NCBI GenBank assembly: GCA_018060635.1
Contig: JAGOVR010000082.1
Span: 1 to 6,835, forward strand
Direction: 5' to 3'
Length of the DNA stretch: 6,835 bases
From: Bacteriovoracaceae bacterium
GTDB lineage: Bacteria; Bdellovibrionota; Bacteriovoracia; Bacteriovoracales; Bacteriovoracaceae
Both the position numbers and the translations under genes were made by a program. Below the pieces are notes generated by a model, which saw nothing but the letters and a program-made list of their open reading frames with translations, was not told where the DNA came from and ran no database searches. Positions 1 to 6,041 of the stretch are shown piece by piece (position 1 is the stretch's first letter; each line of letters starts with the position of its first letter).

Positions 1-2
1 AT

Positions 3-866
3 CTTACGCCTTATTTTCTCAAAGAAATGACTTCTATCCTAGCAAAACATCATATTAATATTTTACGTATTGATAATACTGACCATAAACATTTACGGTC
101 TTTAGAAATTTACGCTGTCACAAACAGAAAATTCCCTGAAAAAAAAGTTAAAGAAGCTCTTTTCCTTTTAAGTCACACTCACCAAGTGGATATTGCTCTG
201 ATGAAAGACAATATGTTTAAAAGTAGTAAACGCTTGGTAGTTTTTGATATGGATTCTACTCTCATTCAGGGTGAAATCATTGATGAAATGGCAAAAAGAA
301 AAGGTGTAGAAAAAGAAATTGCGGCTATCACTTCCCTTGCGATGAATGGAAAAATGGATTTTGCCACCAGCCTCAAAAAACGTATGCAGAAATTACAAGG
401 GCTTTCCACCAAAGACCTGATAAGTATTAGGAAAAAAATAAAACTAACGGAAGGAACTCTCCCTTTTATTAAAACTTTACAAAAACTTGGGTTTAAAACG
501 GCCGTCATTTCGGGTGGCTTCTCTTTTTTTACAGACCATTTGAAAAAAGAATTGAAACTTAATTATGCTTTCGCCAATCACTTAGAAATTAAAAATAACA
601 AACTCACAGGAAAAGTTCTTTCTCCTATTTTAGATGCTAAGAAAAAAGCCACGATCCTTAAACAAATTGCCAAAAAAGAAAATATTTCTTTAGAACAAGT
701 GGTGGCCATCGGTGATGGTGCCAATGATATCCCCATGCTCAATACCGCGGGCCTTGGAATCGCCTTCCACGCTAAGGAAACGGTGAAGAAAAATTCCCCT
801 TATCACATGGGACATGGCCCTATGACTTCTATTCTATATTTTTTAGGAATTAAAAATACAAGATAG
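3..866 (+). CDS. serB: Phosphoserine phosphatase SerB, 5'-truncated by window edge
   Basis: The product dephosphorylates O-phosphoserine to L-serine, the last step of serine biosynthesis, in the cytoplasm. It is a HAD-superfamily enzyme. Counting from the ATG at 27, motif I is DMDST with nucleophile D74 and acid/base D76. Motif II is SGG at 162-164, the motif III lysine is K207, and motif IV is GDGAND at 229-234. The cap region and the GLGIAFHAK stretch closely resemble E. coli SerB. The frame stays open upstream of that ATG to the window edge, and the preceding residues (PYFLKE) continue an ACT-domain-like helix (TSILAKHHINIL). The ATG at 27 is therefore probably internal and the true start lies outside the window. 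The N-terminal 65 or so visible residues are the end of an ACT-like regulatory domain. The family call is secure; the start is unknown. Confidence 0.93.
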   Translation, partial: LTPYFLKEMTSILAKHHINILRIDNTDHKHLRSLEIYAVTNRKFPEKKVKEALFLLSHTHQVDIALMKDNMFKSSKRLVVFDMDSTLIQGEIIDEMAKRKGVEKEIAAITSLAMNGKMDFATSLKKRMQKLQGLSTKDLISIRKKIKLTEGTLPFIKTLQKLGFKTAVISGGFSFFTDHLKKELKLNYAFANHLEIKNNKLTGKVLSPILDAKKKATILKQIAKKENISLEQVVAIGDGANDIPMLNTAGLGIAFHAKETVKKNSPYHMGHGPMTSILYFLGIKNTR

Positions 867-983
867 AAATTTCATTAGGAATTATCAGTCTAATTATCCC
901 TAACTCATTTAAATTACTATTACATCTTTCCTCTAATAATGAATAATTTACCGACTTTTCTTATAATAATGCCTCTAGTAAAC

Positions 984-992
984 TGATATAAT
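984..992 (+). promoter_or_regulatory. Extended -10 promoter for the DUF2233 gene
   Basis: TGATATAAT is a perfect extended -10 element (TGnTATAAT). It lies 37 bases before the ATG at 1030, which predicts a start near 999 and a leader of about 30 bases. No convincing -35 hexamer sits 16-18 bases upstream, as is usual for extended -10 promoters. A second TATAAT at 962-967 also lacks a good -35 box. The strong Shine-Dalgarno GAGGAG at 1019-1024 follows. The call rests on sequence match only. Confidence 0.45.
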
Positions 993-1029
993 AAGTGATT
1001 AAAATAGTCACAAATAATGAGGAGAATCC

Positions 1030-1935
<906 letters not shown>

Positions 1936-2113
1936 TTATTTCTTCTTGCTAGTTTCCCTATTAAAAATTTTATATACTGATTAAGTTCATGATGTCTTGG
2001 TAAAAGCAAGAAACGGATCTTAATTTTTCACAAATGAAATTACCTATCCCTAGGCAGAATATTCCCCCTCATAAACTTTCATCGTTTTAAATCCGATAGA
2101 GAAATCTAAACGT

Positions 2114-2974
2114 ATGAAAAAAAACTTTCTTATTTTTCTTCCTCTTTTATTTGTCCTAGGCATAGATTTAGGTTCCAAGAAATATATTCTGAAGTTGCAA
2201 TCACTTTTAGGTACAGATCTTCTTCAGATCCACTATAACCAAGGGGTTATGCTGGGATCTTTTGCAGATCTCCCTATTTTCTTAAGAATTATTTCCATTT
2301 CTACTATTTTTAGTTTTATTTTTTTTCTCTTTATTCTTATAAATTACCTGCTTAAGGCCTTTTTTCCAATTCTACGTCTGGGAATGTCTTTTTTCATTGG
2401 TGGCATTGCGGGAAATGCACTAGATCGCGCTATCAATGGAAAAGTACTGGACTTTATTTCCTTTCCTTTTTCTCCCCATATTTTTTTCAATCTTGCCGAT
2501 ACGTTTCAGTGGATAGGCTTTGGGCTTATCTTGTGGGGACTCTTTAAATATGAAAGAGAGATTTGGCACCCTCAAAATTTACGAGGAAATTTTTTTGTGG
2601 ATAAATCCTATCAACTACAAATGTCTTTTAAATTTAGTCTTATTTCTCTTTTTTGTAGCCTTATTTTAGGTATTTTTTCTTATACCTTTCTTAAGTTTAT
2701 GAGCTCTGAACTTGCGCCTCTTATGGCAGAAAAAATGCTGACGACCTTTACTTTGAGTTTCTTTTTTCTAGGTCTTCTTTTTGCTTTAATTCTTTTTGTG
2801 GTTGGTATTTTTATTTCTCATCGTAGTGCTGGCCCTGTTTATGCCTTTGGTTTGTTTGTAGAAGATTTGCTTATGGGAAAAAATAGAGATTTTAAATTAA
2901 GACAAGGTGATCATCATCTGCACTTACAAGAAGTGGCCATCAAATTAAAAGAAAAAATAAAGGGAAATTTATGA
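2114..2974 (+). CDS. lspA: Signal peptidase II (LspA) with C-terminal two-helix plus HAMP-like extension
   Basis: Residues 1-145 match lipoprotein signal peptidase, the inner-membrane aspartyl protease that cleaves prolipoproteins before the lipidated cysteine. Visible motifs are D18 in IDLGSKK, NQGVMLGSF (42-50), GNALDR with catalytic D104, and FNLAD with catalytic D129. The Asp spacing of 25 is close to that of E. coli LspA. Four membrane helices lie at about 4-20, 55-80, 85-105 and 122-145. Normal LspA ends near residue 160-170. This protein continues to 286 with helices at about 172-195 and 208-235, then HRSAGP (236-241), an amphipathic stretch and RQGD (263-266), a pattern like HAMP-type linkers in sensory membrane proteins. 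Six helices with the N-terminus inside put this tail in the cytoplasm. The start codon has only a weak Shine-Dalgarno (TAGAGA, 2097-2102). It overlaps the next gene by ATGA. Signal control of the protease is inference. Confidence 0.88.
   Translation: MKKNFLIFLPLLFVLGIDLGSKKYILKLQSLLGTDLLQIHYNQGVMLGSFADLPIFLRIISISTIFSFIFFLFILINYLLKAFFPILRLGMSFFIGGIAGNALDRAINGKVLDFISFPFSPHIFFNLADTFQWIGFGLILWGLFKYEREIWHPQNLRGNFFVDKSYQLQMSFKFSLISLFCSLILGIFSYTFLKFMSSELAPLMAEKMLTTFTLSFFFLGLLFALILFVVGIFISHRSAGPVYAFGLFVEDLLMGKNRDFKLRQGDHHLHLQEVAIKLKEKIKGNL
2960..2965 (+). promoter_or_regulatory. Shine-Dalgarno for the downstream lipoprotein, inside the LspA fusion gene
   Basis: AAGGGA lies five bases before the ATG at 2971, within the last codons of the LspA-fusion gene. 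It is much stronger than the site in front of that gene. Together with the ATGA stop/start overlap it predicts translational coupling, with the lipoprotein made in greater amount than the protease. Confidence 0.6.
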
Positions 2975-3507
2975 AAGAAAAGTTAAAAAAGTTTTTACAA
3001 AAAAAGAAGTTTCTTCTTCTTTCTATTTTATCTTTATTCATAATGCTCACAACGTATCAAAACTGTCTGATCTCCTCTTCCGATGTTTCTAATTCCTTAA
3101 AAACTCCTCGCAGTTATCATGATGCCGATTACGCACCACCTTCTTTTCAAGAACTTATTCCCACGGTTGCCTTTACCCAAGATATGTATGAAATTGAAGA
3201 AGGGAAATCGATTATTGTTTACTTAAAAAGAAATAAAGAGAGTGTTGACGGGAATCAAATTCAATTGGAACTTTCAGAGCAAGATAATCAGTGGCCCATA
3301 TATAATGATGCCTTAGATGCAGAAATTTTTGCAGAACTTCCCTATGTTATTAAACTAGACGAAGAGATCAGTGAGCTCCGAGTTAAAATTCCTGTAAAAA
3401 TCCCTACAGGGCTAGAGCATCCTGAATTTTTAACATTAGCTCTTAAAGACTTAGCAACTGGAGATACCCACTCTACTCTTATAAAAATTATTTCAATTAA
3501 AAATTAA
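2971..3507 (+). CDS. Putative lipoprotein with Calx-beta-like domain and YQNC lipobox
   Basis: This 178-residue protein has a strongly basic n-region (MKEKLKKFLQKKK), a hydrophobic helix at about 14-28 and then Y-Q-N-C with Cys at residue 32. A single early Cys just after the hydrophobic segment, followed by a Ser-rich tether, fits a lipoprotein, but the -3 to -1 residues depart from the classic [LVI][ASTVI][GAS] lipobox. I recall QNC-type ends in other Bdellovibrionota exported proteins, but this is from memory. Residues about 66-176 look like one Calx-beta/immunoglobulin-like domain: VAFTQDMYEIEEGKS opening, then alternating strands, ELRVKIPVKI, and a closing LTLALKD...LIKIIS. It has no enzyme motif, so it is probably a structural or binding protein at the envelope. 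The gene is translationally coupled to the LspA-like protease and so may be its substrate (inference). Its stop abuts the convergent gene. Confidence 0.75.
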   Translation: MKEKLKKFLQKKKFLLLSILSLFIMLTTYQNCLISSSDVSNSLKTPRSYHDADYAPPSFQELIPTVAFTQDMYEIEEGKSIIVYLKRNKESVDGNQIQLELSEQDNQWPIYNDALDAEIFAELPYVIKLDEEISELRVKIPVKIPTGLEHPEFLTLALKDLATGDTHSTLIKIISIKN

Positions 3508-3530
3508 CTAAAGACTCGTTAAGGATTTTT
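3499..3530. terminator. Candidate bidirectional terminator at convergent gene junction
   Basis: A5 (3499-3503) and TTAAC (3504-3508) face GTTAA (3518-3522) and T5 (3526-3530). This gives a 5-bp stem with a 9-base loop, a three-base bulge and then A:T pairs. Read on either strand the stem is followed by a run of five T. The stem includes both stop codons. It is weak, lacking a GC-rich core, but sits exactly where both operons must end. Confidence 0.35.
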
Positions 3531-5019
3531 CTTGAGATATTTTAGACACATCTAAAACTCTTAATACAACATTTTCTTTTTTATGTGCAACAATAAACAC
3601 ATTGTTTTCTTCTATATGAATTCCCAATACCTCACCTAATTTTGTAAAAAGAATTTTTTTATGCACCTGCGTCCACAAAGGATCCAGAGCTGTTACTTTT
3701 AAAATATCTCCCCCCTCTGTATGAAAAATAAAATAGTTCTCACTAAAATCTAGAAAAGTTTTGTGATTTAGAACAAAAGCAGAAAGGGTTTGGACTCTTC
3801 TCTCTTTGGAAACTCCAACGATCTTAAGACTATCCTCTAAAGGAAGTGTCAAAAGGAGTGTATCTTTATGAACAAAAAGCTCTTCTGCCTGAAGATCAGA
3901 AGCTAATTTATAAATACTAGATTGATCATTTTCTTGTACCGATAACGTTCCGTCCATCGCAAGAAGGAATAATCGTTCCTGTAAAATAAAAAAGTCTTGC
4001 ACCCAGCTCGTATTTAATATTTTTTCCCACCCCTTTTCTTTTCTTTGATAAAGTCCACCACTTACATCTAAGACCCAAATACTTCCTCGCCCTATGTGCC
4101 CCTTAAGAGGTCTTTCAAAAGGTAGCGAAGTCAGGCTTTTATCTTGAAAAGAAAATTGTTGAATAAGATTTTTCTGAAGAAAAGAGAGAAGGAGTCCATC
4201 TGAACTTATTGAAATATGATCTGGGCAGGAAATAAGAGGGATGCTGTATAAAACACTTGTATCTTTCCACTCTTTTTCCAAAATCTCGCTAGTTTTTCTT
4301 ACTTCTAATGTATCACACGTATAAGAAATAAATAAATTCTTGCCCCATAAAACTCCTTGCATAGAAGGCAAAACATATTCTCGTAAGGGGACTGGTTCCA
4401 AGATGAGATCTAATTCTTTTTTTAGTCCATGATAGGTTATGTGCATACGGATAAAAACTGTGGTCAAGGGATTACTTTTTTTTAAAGATAATAAATCTCC
4501 CTGCACATCTATCCACTGCCCCTCTCTTTGTTCAAACCACTTAGTAGAAAACCCACCCAAAGGGGCCCCTTGAACACTTATTTTATAGGTATTGCTAAAC
4601 TTATCATAAACCTGTGTAAGTCCCACTCCTGCAAGTTTTGTAAGCCTCAAATCAGGAGAAAGCTCTTCCTTTAAAAAATCTCGACTTAATATGACATTTT
4701 TTTTCTGCTCTTCTAAACGAAGAATTTCTTCTTGCCCTATCTTGGACTGTCTTTGATATTCATAAGTGGAGACAAGACCTCCTTCTTTTTGAAGGAACAG
4801 GCCCTCTAACTTATTTTTTTGCGCCAGAATCTTTGCTTGAAGGTCAATAATCTCTTTTTCTTTTTGTGCAATTTCCTTAGAAAATTTTTTATTATCTTGT
4901 TTAGGAGAAATAGCCGTTTCACTGGCCGTTTTTTTCTCAAAAGGAACATTTACGATAGTTGTTTTATTTTCTTTGCCACAGGCCCCTAAGAAAAAAAGAA
5001 GAAGCCACAATCTTTTCAT
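3508..5019 (-). CDS. Lipoprotein with coiled coil and beta-rich, propeller-like C-terminal half
   Basis: This 503-residue protein has a classic lipoprotein signal: MKR, a hydrophobic run and LGAC with Cys14. A Ser/Thr/Lys-rich tether follows. Residues about 44-119 are charged with heptad-like Leu/Ile spacing (KEIAQKEKEIIDLQAKI, EEILRLEEQKK), a probable coiled coil. Residues about 134-210 look like a small beta-sandwich. From about 218 to the end the pattern is short beta strands with turns (GVLWGKNLFISYTC, ISSDGLLLSFL, GSIWVLDVSGGLY, ERLFLLAMDGTL, NYFIFHTEGGDIL, NNVFIVAHKKENVVLRVLDV), which suggests a beta-propeller; no catalytic motif is seen. C235 and C265 could pair. I do not recognise a named family. 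The start overlaps the upstream gene's stop by ATGA, so it is translationally coupled. A scaffold or binding role at the outer membrane is inference. Confidence 0.78.
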   Translation of the reverse strand: MKRLWLLLFFLGACGKENKTTIVNVPFEKKTASETAISPKQDNKKFSKEIAQKEKEIIDLQAKILAQKNKLEGLFLQKEGGLVSTYEYQRQSKIGQEEILRLEEQKKNVILSRDFLKEELSPDLRLTKLAGVGLTQVYDKFSNTYKISVQGAPLGGFSTKWFEQREGQWIDVQGDLLSLKKSNPLTTVFIRMHITYHGLKKELDLILEPVPLREYVLPSMQGVLWGKNLFISYTCDTLEVRKTSEILEKEWKDTSVLYSIPLISCPDHISISSDGLLLSFLQKNLIQQFSFQDKSLTSLPFERPLKGHIGRGSIWVLDVSGGLYQRKEKGWEKILNTSWVQDFFILQERLFLLAMDGTLSVQENDQSSIYKLASDLQAEELFVHKDTLLLTLPLEDSLKIVGVSKERRVQTLSAFVLNHKTFLDFSENYFIFHTEGGDILKVTALDPLWTQVHKKILFTKLGEVLGIHIEENNVFIVAHKKENVVLRVLDVSKISQEKSLTSL

Positions 5020-5753
5020 GGATTTTCCAAGACTTCTTTGCCACCTTCAATAATTCCACCTTCTTTAGTAAAATTAACGATAAAGCGGTAAGGCGTTTTC
5101 CAACTGCGAATTAAATCTTCACTGATCATAATAGATTTTGCATTTTCTAACAGCCACTTATAATGCCTCTCCTCTGGAACTGACGTGTAATAAACATGGC
5201 CCTTTTTTTCGGCCACAAATTTTTTAAGAAAACCTTCATGATTCCATTTCTTTTGATTAATTTGAATGGTGACCGCAGGTGCATTTTTATACAACCATAA
5301 AGATAAACCGCTATCTTTACTCGGAGCCCCTTTATAAAGAATCTTACCCTTATCTCCTGCAGGCGTTCCAATAAATTCATCTAATTTTTTAAGACTCCAA
5401 TCTTCTTTATTTTCTAAAACGATCCAAGTAGATGAATAGTTTTTAAAAAGAAAATCCATATTTTCTACAGAAAGATCTTTTTGTTTTCCTGTAAAAACAA
5501 GTGTTCCATAATTTCTAACAAATTTTGCTAAAAAATCTTTATTCCAACCTTTAAAAGTTTTAATACCAATAGCAAAATTTTCGGAACGATCATACGCCGC
5601 TTCTTGATTAAGATCCCCTGGTGTTCCTGTGTAGTATTCTTTGCCTAAGAATTTTTTAGTCGAAAGAAGTTCTTTGGGTTTTCCTATAATTGTGATTTCT
5701 GCCTGTGCAAAAAAAGAGAACATAAAGAGAATCAAAACAAGTATTTTTTTCAT
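5016..5753 (-). CDS. Secreted protein of about 50-residue Trp-containing repeats, unknown function
   Basis: This 245-residue protein has a clear Sec signal peptide (MKKILVLILFMFSFFAQA, cut before Glu19), so it is periplasmic or secreted. I do not recognise the family. The mature part consists of degenerate repeats about 48-51 residues long. Tryptophans recur at 70, 119, 170 and 218, each after a short beta strand (AIGIKTF, WIVLENK, VTIQINQ, SIMISED). Each of the first three is followed by a helix like FLKKFV, a strand ending in a TG-x-P-like turn (VFTGKQ, LYKGAP, YYTSVP) and a helix like WLYKNA. An N-terminal partial unit (YYTGTP at 40-45) and a shortened last unit cap the series. The pattern suggests an alpha/beta solenoid, possibly for protein or surface binding. 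The start has Shine-Dalgarno AAGGAA at 5759-5764. It is first in an operon with the following lipoprotein gene. Confidence 0.8.
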   Translation of the reverse strand: MKKILVLILFMFSFFAQAEITIIGKPKELLSTKKFLGKEYYTGTPGDLNQEAAYDRSENFAIGIKTFKGWNKDFLAKFVRNYGTLVFTGKQKDLSVENMDFLFKNYSSTWIVLENKEDWSLKKLDEFIGTPAGDKGKILYKGAPSKDSGLSLWLYKNAPAVTIQINQKKWNHEGFLKKFVAEKKGHVYYTSVPEERHYKWLLENAKSIMISEDLIRSWKTPYRFIVNFTKEGGIIEGGKEVLENP

Positions 5754-5789
5754 GGATATTCCTTTCTTAAAAACTATTTTTTATAAAAC

Positions 5790-5818
5790 ATTATAGCCAC
5801 TTCATTTCGTTTTACCAA
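5790..5818 (-). promoter_or_regulatory. Sigma70-type promoter of the minus-strand operon
   Basis: Read on the minus strand, TTGGTA (5813-5818) is separated by exactly 17 bases from a perfect TATAAT (5790-5795). Transcription should begin near 5783, about 30 bases before the ATG at 5753, with Shine-Dalgarno AAGGAA between. This is the best housekeeping promoter in the window and would drive the repeat protein and the lipoprotein together. Confidence 0.65.
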
Positions 5819-5925
5819 TAATACTCCTGGAATCCTTTTATCCCTTTTTGCTCCTTGCAAAACTCAGATTCAGGGTCATCTCGCCCAGAGCTATTTTGCG
5901 CCTACATATCTATTTTCAATAACTT

Positions 5926-5956
5926 AAGATGCCTTTTGTTTGGCATTCTTCCTGCA
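5926..5956 (+). promoter_or_regulatory. Sigma54-like promoter with overlapping interrupted palindrome, upstream of matrixin
   Basis: TTGGCAT (5940-5946) and CTGCA (5952-5956) match the -24/-12 elements of RpoN promoters, with the diagnostic GG-N10-GC spacing (GG 5942-5943, GC 5954-5955). Transcription would start near 5967. An imperfect inverted repeat, AAGATGCC (5926-5933) against GGCATTCTT (5942-5950), overlaps the -24 element and could be an operator. I see no good TTGACA/TATAAT pair on this strand nearby. The motif is short, so chance is possible. Confidence 0.4.
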
Positions 5957-5964
5957 TTAGCTCT

Positions 5965-6013
5965 TTATGAGGGGAAAGATTCCAAGGATGGACTGGAATA
6001 AAAAACCCCATAA
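5965..6013 (+). promoter_or_regulatory. Structured 5' leader of the matrixin gene with CsrA-like loop
   Basis: Nested pairing arms are TTAT (5965-5968) with ATAA (6010-6013), GGGG (5971-5974) with CCCC (6006-6009), and ATTCCA (5979-5984) with TGGAAT (5994-5999). The apical loop is nine bases. The sequence across the loop, TCCAAGGATG, differs by one base from the CsrA-binding core UACARGGAUG and presents GGA in the loop. A second GGA lies in the Shine-Dalgarno AAGGAG (6030-6035). This suggests post-transcriptional control; the pairing is seen, the regulator is inferred. Confidence 0.4.
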
Positions 6014-6041
6014 CTCTTTCATGGATCGAAAGGAGTCACGG

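Noticed and set aside
266..508. 80-codon minus-strand open frame inside serB
   Set aside because: It is fully antisense to the conserved catalytic region, has no ribosome site and no recognisable product, so it is a shadow frame.
867..905. Terminator after serB formed by TTAGGAATTA and TAATTATCCCTAA
   Set aside because: The pairing is imperfect with bulges and no T-run follows; the evidence is too weak to list.
1943..2012. Inverted repeat TTCTTGCT (1943-1950) and AGCAAGAA (2005-2012) as a terminator
   Set aside because: The arms are 54 bases apart and no T-run follows; this could easily be chance in AT-rich DNA.
5147..5380. 77-codon minus-strand open frame inside the repeat-protein gene
   Set aside because: It is in another frame of a gene with a clear signal peptide and repeats, and its product has no coherent features.
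5929..5970. 14-codon open frame (MPFVWHSSCISSL) before the matrixin as a leader peptide
   Set aside because: It has no Shine-Dalgarno, starts upstream of the predicted transcription start and has no regulatory codon run.
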